64,000 nucleotides of DNA from CAWBOV01 sp963790525 (lineage in GTDB: Bacteria; Actinomycetota; Actinomycetes; Mycobacteriales; Jatrophihabitantaceae), in contig CAWBOV010000006.1 in assembly GCA_963790525.1 (NCBI GenBank), forward strand, positions 186,001 through 250,000, read 5' to 3'. Of this stretch, positions 1 to 8,605 are shown piece by piece. The number at the start of each line of letters is the position of its first letter. Position 1 is the stretch's first letter. The notes under the pieces are model-generated. The model was not told where the DNA came from and did no database searches. It saw only the letters and a list, made by a program, of their open reading frames with translations. The translations under genes and the position numbers were made by a program.

Positions 1-540
1 GGCATCGCCAACACGACGGCGTCCGCCGCCCTCGTCGCGGTGTTCACCCAGTCCTCGCCCGCGGAGGTCACCGGACGCGGCACCGGCATCGACGACGACA
101 CCCTGGCGCGCAAGATCGACACCGTCACGCGGGCGCTCGCGCTGCACACGCCGGACCCGGCCGACCCGATCGGCGTCCTGGCCGCCGTCGGCGGACTCGA
201 GCATGCGGCGCTGGTGGGTTTCCTGCTCGCGGCGGCGGAGCTGCGGGTGCCGGTGATCCTCGACGGCGTCATCGCCTGCTCTGCCGCGCTGGTCGCCCGG
301 GCACTGGCCCCCGACGTCGTGGGCGCGCTCATCGCAGGTCATCTGTCGGTCGAGCCCGGAGCCGCGCGGGCCCTGGAGTCCCTCGGCCTCACCCCGCTGC
401 TCGATCTGGGGATGCGTCTGGGTGAAGGCTCCGGAGCGGCCCTCGCCGTGCCCGTGGTGCAGACGGCTGCCCGGATCCTGGCCGAGGTCGCCACGTTCGA
501 CAGCGCCGGGGTCACCGAGAAGGACGACGTTGTCCACTGA
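1..540 (+). CDS. cobT: Nicotinate-nucleotide--dimethylbenzimidazole phosphoribosyltransferase, C-terminal part
   Basis: The frame is open from the first base, so the 5' end lies outside the window; about 179 C-terminal residues are visible. CobT transfers phosphoribose from nicotinate mononucleotide to dimethylbenzimidazole to make alpha-ribazole phosphate, the lower ligand of B12. The fragment starts in the family's G-x-x-NTT stretch and carries the GEGSGA motif near fragment residue 142, whose glutamate is the catalytic base in characterised CobT. The stop overlaps the start of the next B12 gene by 11 bp, so the two are probably co-translated. Identity is secure; only the missing 5' part limits the call. 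Confidence 0.95.
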   Translation, partial: GIANTTASAALVAVFTQSSPAEVTGRGTGIDDDTLARKIDTVTRALALHTPDPADPIGVLAAVGGLEHAALVGFLLAAAELRVPVILDGVIACSAALVARALAPDVVGALIAGHLSVEPGAARALESLGLTPLLDLGMRLGEGSGAALAVPVVQTAARILAEVATFDSAGVTEKDDVVH

Positions 541-1603
541 CCTCCTGCCGGTCGGCCTCCCCGTCGCGGGTCGGGCGACCGTCGTGGTCGGCGGCGGGAT
601 GGGCGCGGCTGCCGCCGTGCACGCGCTGCTCGCCGCCGGGGCGCGGGTCAGCGTCGTCGCGCCCGCACCCCTCACCGCCGCGCTGGACGATCTGGCCGAG
701 CGTGGCCTCGTCGAATGGCGCCCCCGGGACTGGGCGGCGACGGATCTCGACGGCTGCTGGCTGGTGCTGGCCCGGTCGGGATCCGAGGCGATCGATGCCC
801 GGGTGCGCGCCGATGCGGACGCCGCCCGGGTGTGGTCGGTCGAGGAGGTCGCCGGCGTCGAGGACGCGGACGACTTCGCCCCGGGCACCGTGATGATCGT
901 CGGTGGTGGCCCGGGCGACCCCGGGCTGATCACCGCGCGGGGACGTGCCGTCCTGCGCCGCGCCGAGGTCGTGGTGGCGGATCGGCTGGCACCACTGGCG
1001 TTACTGGCCGAACTCGCACCGGCGGCGGAGCTGATCGACGCCGCGAAGGTCCCCGGCGGCCGGTCCATGCCGCAGGAGGAGATCAACGCGCAGCTCGTGG
1101 CGCACGCCCGCGCGGGGCGCCGGGTCGTGCGGCTCAAGGGCGGCGACCCGTTCGTGTTCGGCCGCGGGATGGAAGAGGTGGAGGCCTGCGCCGCCGCCGG
1201 GGTGGCCGTCGAGGTGGTGCCCGGGGTGACCAGCGCGATCTCGGTTCCTGCACTGGCCGGCATTCCGGTGACCCACCGCGGCCTTACCCAGTCCTTCACG
1301 GTCGTCTCGGGGCACGTCCCGCCCGGATCCCCGGAGTCGACGGTGGACTGGGCGGCTCTCGCCCGCTCCGGTGGCACCCTCGTGCTGCTCATGGCCGTGC
1401 GGACATTGCCCGCGATCGTCGCCGCGCTCCTGCAGGCGGGCCTCGACCCCGACACGCCGGCCGCGACGGTGGAGAACGGCGCGAGCGCGCAGCAACGGGT
1501 GGTGTGGTCCACCCTGGCCGCGTTGCCCGCTGACGCAGCCGACGTGCGCCCGCCCGCGGTGACGGTGATCGGCGCGGTCGCCGCGCGGCCGCCCCTCGGC
1601 TGA
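530..1603 (+). CDS. cysG: Precorrin-2 dehydrogenase / uroporphyrinogen-III C-methyltransferase fusion
   Basis: About 357 residues. The N-terminal ~115 residues form a Rossmann-type NAD domain (GGGMGAAAA), as in precorrin-2 dehydrogenase. From about residue 118 a tetrapyrrole methylase follows (GGGPGDPGL, then KGGDPFVFGRG and VVPGVTSA), the SUMT signature that makes precorrin-2 from uroporphyrinogen III. The start is inferred as TTG at 530, preceded by an AGAAGGA-like ribosome site 6 nt away and overlapping the cobT stop. A longer upstream frame exists but would overlap cobT by more than 100 bp. The product can feed cobalamin and siroheme; the name cobA is also used. The N-terminal domain is short compared with full CysG, so dehydrogenase and ferrochelatase activity are less certain than methylation. 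Confidence 0.9.
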   Translation: MSTDLLPVGLPVAGRATVVVGGGMGAAAAVHALLAAGARVSVVAPAPLTAALDDLAERGLVEWRPRDWAATDLDGCWLVLARSGSEAIDARVRADADAARVWSVEEVAGVEDADDFAPGTVMIVGGGPGDPGLITARGRAVLRRAEVVVADRLAPLALLAELAPAAELIDAAKVPGGRSMPQEEINAQLVAHARAGRRVVRLKGGDPFVFGRGMEEVEACAAAGVAVEVVPGVTSAISVPALAGIPVTHRGLTQSFTVVSGHVPPGSPESTVDWAALARSGGTLVLLMAVRTLPAIVAALLQAGLDPDTPAATVENGASAQQRVVWSTLAALPADAADVRPPAVTVIGAVAARPPLG

Positions 1604-1610
1604 CCCGCTT

Positions 1611-2336
1611 GCCCGTCGGTCGGGTCGGCATGGGTCGTGATAACCCATGGCGGCTATGACCGCCCATAGGTATCACCGTCGACGGGGGACGGTGCCGCGT
1701 GCTGCCCGCCGGTCGGGTTGGCGTGGGTCGTGATAGGCCATGGCGGCCATGACCGCCCATAGGTATCACCGTCGACGGGGGACGGTGCCGCGTGCTGCCC
1801 GCCGGTCGGGTCGGCTGGGTCGTAATAATCCATGGCGGCCATGACCGCCCATAGATATCACCGTCCACCGGGGGGCGGTGCCGCGTGCTGCCCGCCGGTC
1901 GGGTCGGCGTGGTCGTGATAACCCATGGTGGCCATGACCGCCCATAGGTATCACCGTCCACGGGGGACGGTGCCGCGTGCTGCCCGCCGGTCGGGTCGGC
2001 GAGGGTCGTGATAACCCATGGCGGCCATGACCGCCCATAGGTATCACCGTCCACGGGGGACGGTGCCGCGTGCTGCCCGCGGGTCGGGTCGGCGTGGGTC
2101 GTGATAATCCATGGCGGCCATGACCGCCCATAGGTATCACCGTCCACGGGGGCACGGTCCCGCGTGCTGCCGTCCGGTCGGGTTGGCAGGGGTCGTGATA
2201 ACCCATGGTGGCTATGACCGCCCATAGGTATCACCGTCGACGGGGGACGGTGCCGCGTGCTGCCCGCCGGTCGGGTCGGCGTGGGTCGTGATAGCCAATG
2301 GCGGCCATCACCGCCCATAGGTATCACGGTCCACGC
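1611..2336. repeat. Tandem 93-bp palindromic repeat array 1 (8 units)
   Basis: Eight units with GTGATA (GTAATA in one) at 1637, 1730, 1822, 1915, 2008, 2101, 2195 and 2288, a period of 92-94 bp. Each unit has a ~44-bp core with outer arms GTGATAACC / GGTATCACC and an inner near-palindrome CCATGGCGGCCATGACCGCC, then a ~49-bp spacer that is nearly identical between units. The array fills the whole gap between the convergent 3' ends of cysG and lysA. Long open frames cross it only because 93 is a multiple of three. The same core recurs inverted at 21.4-21.9 kb. Not a CRISPR: the spacers are copies of one another. Function unknown. Confidence 0.95.
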
Positions 2337-2368
2337 GGCACGCCGGCTGCGGACGGTGACCCGCGGCG

Positions 2369-3616
2369 TCAGACCTCGCGGCGCATGAGGTCCGCGAACG
2401 TCTCGCGGCGGATGCCGAGCCGGGCCACGCCGTCGCGGCAGAACACGACCGGCGGGCGCAGTGCCCCGTTGTAGTTGTTGCTCATCACGTAGGTGTACGC
2501 ACCCACCACCGGCACGACGAGCAGGTCGCCGACCTGCGGGTCGACCAACGGGGCGTCCCTGACCAGGGTGTCACCCGATTCGCAGTGCCGTCCGACCACG
2601 TCGACCGGTGAGGTGGGCCCGGTCCTGTCGAGGATCGCCGGCTCGAAGGCCTGCCCATACAGGGAGACCTCCAGGTTGTCGCCCATGCCCCCGTCCACCG
2701 CGACGTGGGTGCGGGTGCCGTGCTTGACCGTCACGACCGAGTACACCGTGACGACCGAGGACGCGACCATCGACCGCCCCGGCTCGACCAGGATCGTGAC
2801 GTCCTCGCCCAGGTGCTCGTGGACTGCGGAGATGAGCACCTCGGCGTACTCCTCGACCGTCGGTGCCTTGTCCGAGCCGACATAGCGCACGCCGAGCCCG
2901 CCGCCGAGGTCGTACACGGCGAAGCGCCCCAGCGTGGCGAGGGCGGCGACCTCGGCCTCGAACTGGCCGAGGTCGTAGATCTGCGAACCGATGTGGGCAT
3001 GGATGCCCTCGAGCTCGAGCAGGGGCTCGCTCCTGATCCGGTCGATGAGCGCCGGCGCCTGGGCGAAGGAGACGCCGAACTTGGAGTCGTCGTGCCCGGT
3101 GGCCATCGCCTCGTGCGTGGCGGCCGCGATGCCCGGGCTGACCCGCAGCAGTACCCGCTGGGGGCGCGTGGCGAGGGCGACGATCCGGTCGATGTCGTCG
3201 GTGTTGTCGATGACGATGCGGCCGATGCCGGCGTCGAGCGCCGCGGCGATCTCGGCGGTGGTCTTGGCGTTGCCGTGCATGAGGATGCGCTCGGGCGCCA
3301 CTCCGGCGGCCAGGGCGATGACCAGTTCGCCCCCTGAGGCCACGTCGCAGCCGACGCCCTCCTCGGCGAGGATGCGCTCCACGGACACGGCGGCGAACGC
3401 CTTCGACGCGAAGTACACCTCGGTCGCGGGATGACGCGATCGCAGCGCGGTCAGGTAGCGCCGGGCCTGGGCCCGCAGACCCTCCTCGTCGGCGACGAGC
3501 ACCGGCGTGCCGAACTCGCGGGCCACGTCGGCCACCACGCATCCACCGATGGTCAGCCGGCCGTCCGCGTCGAGGCGGGCGGTCTCTGGATAGATCGACA
3601 GGTCGGGGCTCGTCAC
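2369..3616 (-). CDS. lysA: Diaminopimelate decarboxylase
   Basis: 415 residues, usual LysA length. It removes CO2 from meso-diaminopimelate to give lysine, using PLP. The PLP lysine sits in FASKAF near residue 72; HGNAKT, HIGSQ, the glycine-rich GGGLG, EPGRS and the substrate-binding CESGD (about residue 345) are all present in order. I chose GTG at 3616, with a GGAAAGG ribosome site upstream, because the longer open frame adds residues unlike any LysA N terminus. It lies 35 bp after the VKOR gene on the same strand, although no functional link is evident. Its 3' end faces repeat array 1. Confidence 0.96.
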   Translation of the reverse strand: MTSPDLSIYPETARLDADGRLTIGGCVVADVAREFGTPVLVADEEGLRAQARRYLTALRSRHPATEVYFASKAFAAVSVERILAEEGVGCDVASGGELVIALAAGVAPERILMHGNAKTTAEIAAALDAGIGRIVIDNTDDIDRIVALATRPQRVLLRVSPGIAAATHEAMATGHDDSKFGVSFAQAPALIDRIRSEPLLELEGIHAHIGSQIYDLGQFEAEVAALATLGRFAVYDLGGGLGVRYVGSDKAPTVEEYAEVLISAVHEHLGEDVTILVEPGRSMVASSVVTVYSVVTVKHGTRTHVAVDGGMGDNLEVSLYGQAFEPAILDRTGPTSPVDVVGRHCESGDTLVRDAPLVDPQVGDLLVVPVVGAYTYVMSNNYNGALRPPVVFCRDGVARLGIRRETFADLMRREV

Positions 3617-3651
3617 GGCGGTGACCTTTCCGGTCGGGGGCAGCAGCGGCC

Positions 3652-4083
3652 TCAGTATTGCGGCCTTCGTGCCAGGACGACAGCGAACAGCGCCACGGTG
3701 ACGAGGTGCACGCTCGTGCACCACAGGCAGATCGCCCCGACGCCGAACAGCTCGGCCCACAGCAGGTACAGGGCGGTCACCACGCCGAGCCCCGCGACGC
3801 CGATGCGGACCCACTGGACGCGGGGGTCCGGCAGCGCCCAGACCGACGGTGCGCACAGGCCGAGCATCACGACGAAGAACACGATGCCCAGCACCGCGAC
3901 GGGGATCCCGGCGAGATGGGACCACTTGCTCGTCGTCACGGCCAGGCAGTTGACGGTGCCCTTGCCGGAACAGGCGAGGCTCGTCGAGCCGGTGAAGTGC
4001 TCGATCGTGAGGTAGACCGAGACCAGCAGCCCGAGGAGTGCCAGGCCGAGCGCTGCCAGGTCCGTGGTGTCCCGGGTCCTCAT
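3652..4083 (-). CDS. Vitamin K epoxide reductase (VKOR) family membrane protein
   Basis: 143 residues with four or five predicted membrane helices. The VKOR signature is complete: a loop cysteine pair (ACSGKGTVNC, residues ~37-46), the SHLAGIP serine region, and a C-terminal CLWC redox pair. Actinobacterial VKOR replaces DsbB and reoxidises a DsbA-like partner using menaquinone. Its ATG overlaps by 4 bp the stop of the upstream thioredoxin-fold gene, so the two are translationally coupled and very probably partners in disulfide formation outside the membrane. Confidence 0.9.
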   Translation of the reverse strand: MRTRDTTDLAALGLALLGLLVSVYLTIEHFTGSTSLACSGKGTVNCLAVTTSKWSHLAGIPVAVLGIVFFVVMLGLCAPSVWALPDPRVQWVRIGVAGLGVVTALYLLWAELFGVGAICLWCTSVHLVTVALFAVVLARRPQY

Positions 4084-4994
4084 CCGCTGGTCGAGGCGGG
4101 GAGCTTGGCGGCGGCCGCGGTCACCCCGGCGCTGGCGCAGACGGCGTCGGGCTGGTTGGCGGTGATGGAACACAGCGCGGCGGTGATCACGTTGGCCGTC
4201 CCGACGATGGCCTGGCTGACGGGCGAGGTCGGGTCGGCGAGGGCCGCCGCGATCTGGGTGGCCGTCTTGCCCTGCAGCAGCGCGGGATCGTAGGACGCGC
4301 CCGAGATCAGGTACTTGCCGCCGATGTCGATGAAGGGGATGGCTCCCTTGGAGGCGCTGGCGACGTAGGGCGGCGCGTCGTACTTCTTGACGATGGCGGT
4401 GTCCGCGGCGGACAGGCTGTCCAGCGGGGTGTAGGCGCCGTTGACGAGGTCGTTGGTCTCGGTCTCGACGCCGGTGAAGGACAGCACGCTGCTGGTGTAC
4501 GTCGCCCCGTGGAAGGTGAACGTCGGCGTGCTCGGGTAGACGTCCACCGACGAGGACGCGGTCTGGCCGAGGTTCGCCCACGTGCCGAACCGGGACAGGG
4601 CGGCCACGACCGCCCAGCGCTCGGCGGCGCAGAACGGGCAGTACTCCGCACCCACGTAGAGGACCCGCGGCTTGCCGTCGGCGGTCAGCGCGCCGCCGGT
4701 GAGCGCGACGGGCGCCGCCTTGATCGCGCCGGGGCCCACCGTGTTGAACGTCGCCGCGGGGACGGTGGTCACGTCGGCGATGACGCCGGTGGCCGCGGTC
4801 GTGGCCTGGGTGCCCTTCACCGTCTTGCCGCCCTGGGCGACCTTGGCCACCACCAGGGCGGCGATGATCACGACGACCACCGCGAGCGGGGCGATCACGG
4901 TGAGGAGCCGACGCCGTCGCGCGGCCCGTTCCTGCTCCGCCTTGAGTGCGGCTGCTGCCCGCGCTCGGCGTTGACGGGGGGTCTCGGCGGGCAC
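4080..4994 (-). CDS. Membrane-anchored thioredoxin-fold protein (DUF929 / DsbA-like)
   Basis: 304 residues. A basic, arginine-rich N terminus (1-28) precedes one transmembrane helix (~29-50) and an extracytoplasmic domain. A CPFC redox motif sits in GAEYCPFCAAERW, the active-site pattern of the DUF929 thioredoxin-like family. GTG at 4994 is preferred because AGAGGAGA lies 6 nt upstream. It overlaps the VKOR gene by 4 bp and reads divergently from the PPOX gene. Role inferred: oxidant of secreted proteins, recharged by the VKOR partner. Two later cysteines (in AALCSI and AVCAS) may form a structural disulfide. Confidence 0.85.
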   Translation of the reverse strand: MPAETPRQRRARAAAALKAEQERAARRRRLLTVIAPLAVVVVIIAALVVAKVAQGGKTVKGTQATTAATGVIADVTTVPAATFNTVGPGAIKAAPVALTGGALTADGKPRVLYVGAEYCPFCAAERWAVVAALSRFGTWANLGQTASSSVDVYPSTPTFTFHGATYTSSVLSFTGVETETNDLVNGAYTPLDSLSAADTAIVKKYDAPPYVASASKGAIPFIDIGGKYLISGASYDPALLQGKTATQIAAALADPTSPVSQAIVGTANVITAALCSITANQPDAVCASAGVTAAAAKLPASTSG

Positions 4995-5084
4995 TGTCGT
5001 CTCCTCTGTCGGGGGCTGGACGTGACCCACAGTACGAAGTGGGGATGTACTGCGGTTCAGGTGGCGCCAACTAGCATCGCTGAG

Positions 5085-5489
5085 GTGCCCTCCGCCCCGC
5101 TCGAGTCCGTCGGCCCCGGCTTCGTCGAGTTCTGGCGGGAGCGGCATCTGGCCACGCTGAGCACGGTCCGCGCCGACGGCACCGTGCACGTCATCCCGGT
5201 CGGTGTGACGCTCGACCTGGACGCCGGACGCGCCTGGGTGATCACCTCCGGGACGTCGGCCAAGGCCCGACTGATCGCGCGCGCGGGGGCGCTCGGCGCC
5301 GCGGTGGCCGTGTGCCAGGTCGACGGGGCGCGCTGGTCGACCCTGGAGGCACGGGCCTTCGTCCGCGACGACGCCGAAGCGGTCGACGCTGCCGTGGCCC
5401 GCTACGCCGAGCGCTACCGCCCGCCCCGGGAGAATCCGCGACGCGTGGCGCTGGAGCTCGTCGTCACCCGGATCCTCGGCAATGTCTGA
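5085..5489 (+). CDS. Pyridoxamine 5'-phosphate oxidase-like, probable F420-dependent oxidoreductase
   Basis: 134 residues in the split-barrel flavin/F420 fold: HLATLSTVRADGTVHVIPV at the N terminus matches the family's first strands, and ARFE-like LEARAFVRDD occurs mid-protein. The PPOX class reduces diverse substrates with FMN or F420; the substrate here is unknown. I chose GTG 5085 because TAGCAT at 5072-5077 ends 7 nt before it, the leaderless arrangement seen at many starts here; GTG 5061 is an in-frame alternative. Its stop overlaps the start of cobL by 8 bp, so it is co-transcribed with cobL-cobM, but a role in B12 synthesis is not established. Confidence 0.8.
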   Translation: MPSAPLESVGPGFVEFWRERHLATLSTVRADGTVHVIPVGVTLDLDAGRAWVITSGTSAKARLIARAGALGAAVAVCQVDGARWSTLEARAFVRDDAEAVDAAVARYAERYRPPRENPRRVALELVVTRILGNV

Positions 5490-6739
5490 GACCGCCGGGT
5501 CGTCGCTCGCCGGGGACGAGTCACCGGTGGTCGTGTGGCATCGGCGCGGACGGTTGGGACGGGCTACGGGTACCGCCCGCGCCGCGCTGGCCGCCGCCGA
5601 GGTGGTCCTCGGCGGACCGCGCCAGCTGGAGCTGCTGCCGCCGTCGGTGGCGGCCGTCCGGCTGCCGTGGCCGTCGCCGATGCGGCCCGCCGTGCCCGGC
5701 CTGCTCAGCGCGCACGCCGGGCGGCGGATCGCGGTGCTGGCCAGCGGCGACCCGATGTTCCTCGGCATCGGCTCGGACGCTCGTCGGCCTGCTCGGTGCG
5801 CGACGCGGTGCGGGTGCTGCCGCATGTCCGTCGGCGTCCCTGGCGTGCGCGCGGCTGGGCTGGGCGCTGGACGAGAGCGAGGTGGTCAGCGCGGTCGCGC
5901 CGACCGCTGGCCGCGATGCACGGCGGCGTTGCACGCCCGGGCGGCGGCTGCTGGTGCTGAGCGAGCGACGCGCAGACGCCGGGCGCGGTCGCCGAGCTGC
6001 TCGCGGCGACCGGGTACGGGCCGAGCGAGCTCACCGTGCTGGAGCAGCTGGGCGGCCCCGCCGAGCGGGTCCTGCCGGGCGACTGCCCGCGACTGGGCGC
6101 ACGCCGCGTCGACCCGCTCAACGTCGTCGCCGTCGAGTGCCGGGCCGAGCGCGGAGCGCGCGCTCCTGGCCGTCGTCCCCGGCTTGCCCGACGACGCGTA
6201 CGAGCACGACGGCCAGCTCACCAAGCGCCACGTCCGCGCCGTGACGCTGGCGCGGCTGGCCCCACTGCCGGGCGAACTGCTCTGGGACGTCGGCGGCGGA
6301 GCCGGGCAGCATCGCGATCGAGTGGATGCGTGCGCACCACCGCGTGCCGCGGCTGTCGCGCGTGGAGCGCGATCCGGCGCGCGCCGAGCGCATCGCGCGC
6401 AACGCGGACGCGCTGGGCGTGCCGGGGCTCGCGGGTCGTCCAGGCGGCCGCGCCCGCCGCGTCTGGCCGGCCTGGAGCCACCCGACGCCGTCTTCATCGG
6501 CGGCGGGCTGACGGCGACCGGGGTGCTCGACGCGTGCTGGGCGGCGCTGGCGCCCGGCGGCCGGCTCGTCGCCAACGCGGTCACGCTGGAGTCCGAGGCG
6601 CTCCTCGCGGCATGGCGGACCGAAGCGCGGCGGTGATCTCGTCCGGCATCGGCGATCAGCCGAGCCGAGGCCGGTGGGCCGCTTCACCGGCTGGCATGCG
6701 GCCATGCCGGTGACGCAGTGGGCGGTGCGCAAACCGTGA
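5482..6739 (+). CDS. cobL: Precorrin-6Y C5,15-methyltransferase (decarboxylating), frame interrupted many times
   Basis: CobL methylates C5 and C15 of precorrin-6Y and decarboxylates the acetate chain. The N-terminal methylase half (GDPMFLGIG, then LPHV, SLACARLGW, LEQLGGPAER) and the C-terminal CbiT half (AFAHDGQLTK-type YEHDGQLTKR, LLWDVGGG, VFIGGGLTATG, GFTGW-type RFTGWHAAMPVTQW) are both recognisable end to end, but in all three frames. I infer about 20 single-base insertions (e.g. near 5776, 5801, 5900, 5922, 5935, 5966, 6307, 6344, 6351, 6361, 6431, 6462, 6625, 6647, 6654, 6670) and one deletion near 5829. Net removal of 19 bases leaves 1239 nt, exactly 413 codons with a proper TGA. That fits sequence error better than decay. 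ATG 5482 overlaps the previous stop. Confidence 0.85.
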
Positions 6740-7487
6740 CCGTCCACTTCATCGGCGCGGGACCGGGCGCCGCGGACCTGATCACCCTGCGCGGGCGCGA
6801 TCTGATCGCGGCCTCGCCGGTGTGCCTGTACGCGGGCAGCCTCGTGCCCGCCGAGCTGCTGGCCCACTGCCCGCCCGGCGCGCGGCTGGTCGACACCGCG
6901 CAGCTCACCCTGGACGAGATCGTCGCCGAGCTGACCGGGCGCACGGCGACGGGCTGGACGTCGCCCGGCTGCACTCCGGCGATCCGTCCGTGTTCAGCGC
7001 CGTGGCCGAGCAGATGCGCCGGCTCGACGCCGCTGGCGTGCCCTACGACGTGACGCCGGGGGTGCCCGCCTTCGCCGCCGCGGCGGCCGCGCTGGGGCGG
7101 GAGCTGACCGTTCCGGGGGTCGGCCAGACGGTGATCCTCACCCGGACATCGGCGCGGGCCACGCCGATGCCGGCCGGGGAGGACCTGGCGACGCTGTCGG
7201 CGCAGCCGGCCGACGCTGGTGCTGCACCTGGCCGTGCAGCGGATCGACGCGGTGGTGGCCGAGCTCATGCCCGGCTACGGCGCCGACTGCCCGGTGGCGG
7301 TGGTCGCGCGGGCCAGCCGGCCCGACGAGCTGGTGCTGCGCGGGACGCTCGCCGACATCGCCGAGCAGGTGCACGCGGCGGGAATCGTCCGCACCGCCGT
7401 GGTGGTGGTCGGTCGCGTGCTGGCCGCCGTCGGAGTTCCCCGACAGCCATCTGTACTCCGCGGGCCGTTGCCGGGGCGGACCACTGA
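6736..7487 (+). CDS. cobM: Precorrin-4 C11-methyltransferase, frame interrupted
   Basis: CobM methylates C11 of precorrin-4. GTG 6736 overlaps the cobL stop by 4 bp. The tetrapyrrole-methylase start (VHFIGAGPGAADLITLRG), YAGSLVP, DVARLHSGDPS, YDVTPGVPAFAAAAA and the terminal FPDSHLYSA are all present. The frame shifts at a probable lost C near 6942 and extra bases near 7215, 7433 and 7470. Removing the net two bases gives 750 nt, 249 residues, ending in TGA at 7485, the normal CobM length. It converges on cbiD with a 19-bp gap. As with cobL, I infer local sequence error. Confidence 0.85.
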
Positions 7488-7506
7488 ACCGGAACCGGAA
7501 CGTGGG

Positions 7507-8591
7507 TCAGGGGCCGGCCCGCCCGACGATCGTGCCGCCGCGGTCGATCACGATCACGTCGACGGCGACCGGTGCGCCGCGCAGGACGTCCTCGGCCGTC
7601 CGGCGCGCGCCGTCGGCGACCAGGTCGCCCAGCGCCACCCCGGCGGCCTGGCACAGCTGCAGCGCCTCCAGGGCGGTGTTCGCGCCGGTGATCGCCGCCC
7701 GCAGCGCCGCGTCTGCGCCGGCCGCCGCGGCCATCGCGGCCAGGAAGGCCAGGTCGACCTGGGAGCGTCCCGAGTGCAGGTCGAGGTGGCCGTCGGCGAG
7801 CTTGGCCAGCTTGCCGATCCCCCCGGCGATCGTCAGGCGCGGAACCGGGATGGCGGCGCAGGTACTTCAGCACCGCGCCCGCGAAGTCGCCCATGTCGAG
7901 CAGCGCCTCCTCGGGGAGGCCCCACACCTCGGCACGCGACCCGTTCCGACGTGCTGCCCGTGCATCCCGCGACATGCTGCCGCCCGGCTGCCCGGGCGAC
8001 GTCGACGCCGCGCCGGATGCTGTCGATCCAGGCCGCGCAGGAGTACGGGACGACGATGCCCGTCGTGCCGAGGATGGAGATGCCGCCCAGGATGCCCAGC
8101 CGCGGGTTCCACGTGTGCGTCGCGATCTCGGCGCCGTCCGCGACGGAGATCTCGATCAGCACGTCGGCGGGGTCGCCGAAGCGATCGGCCACAATGGCAA
8201 CGTGATCACGCATCATCTGCCGGGGCACCGGGTTGATCGCCGGCTCGCCGACGTCCAGCGGCAATCCCGGCTTGGTCACCGTGCCGACGCCTTCGCCGGC
8301 CCGGAACACCACGCCGCTGCCCGGCGCTCCGCGGCTGACCGTCGCGGCGATGACCGCCCCGTGGGTGACGTCCGGGTCGTCGCCGGCGTCCTTGACGATC
8401 GCCGCGGTCGCCGACTGCCCGTCCAGCCGTTCCCACGCGAGCGCGAAGCTGGGTCGTTGGCCCCGGGGCAGGACGATCTCCACCGGGTCCGGGAACTCGC
8501 CGCTCAGCAGCGCCGTGTACGCCGCCGTCGTGGCCGCGGTCGCGCAGGCACCCGTGGTCCAGCCGTAGCGCAGCCCGGCGGGGTTCGTCAC
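7507..8591 (-). CDS. cbiD: Cobalt-precorrin-5B C1-methyltransferase, two frameshifts
   Basis: CbiD performs C1 methylation and removal of the two-carbon fragment in the anaerobic-type B12 route. The start LRYGWTTGACATAAT is the family hallmark, followed by GEGVGTVTKPGL, INPVPRQM, GGISILGTTGIV and VEVWGLPEEALLDMGDF-type sequence. Extra bases near 7934 and 7846 interrupt the frame; without them the gene is 1083 nt, 360 residues, close to the family norm. GTG 8591 is the start, and cobK reads divergently only 14 bp away. No cobF, the aerobic counterpart, is seen in the window, while cobG is present. Confidence 0.88.
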
Positions 8592-8605
8592 GGGAGGATC
8601 GCCTC

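Noticed and set aside
1389..2327. Long minus-strand open frame through array 1 encoding 31-residue repeats
   Set aside because: It arises because 93 bp is 31 codons; the protein is low-complexity, extends into cysG on the opposite strand, and array 2 gives a different unrelated frame.
1611..2336. CRISPR array
   Set aside because: Spacers are near-identical copies, units are 93 bp with a ~44-bp core, and no cas genes are in the window.
5776..7470. Programmed +1 frameshifting or bypass as the reason for the extra bases
   Set aside because: Too many sites, no common slippery motif or stop codon at the shifts, and clean genes next door; kept only as a point to test.
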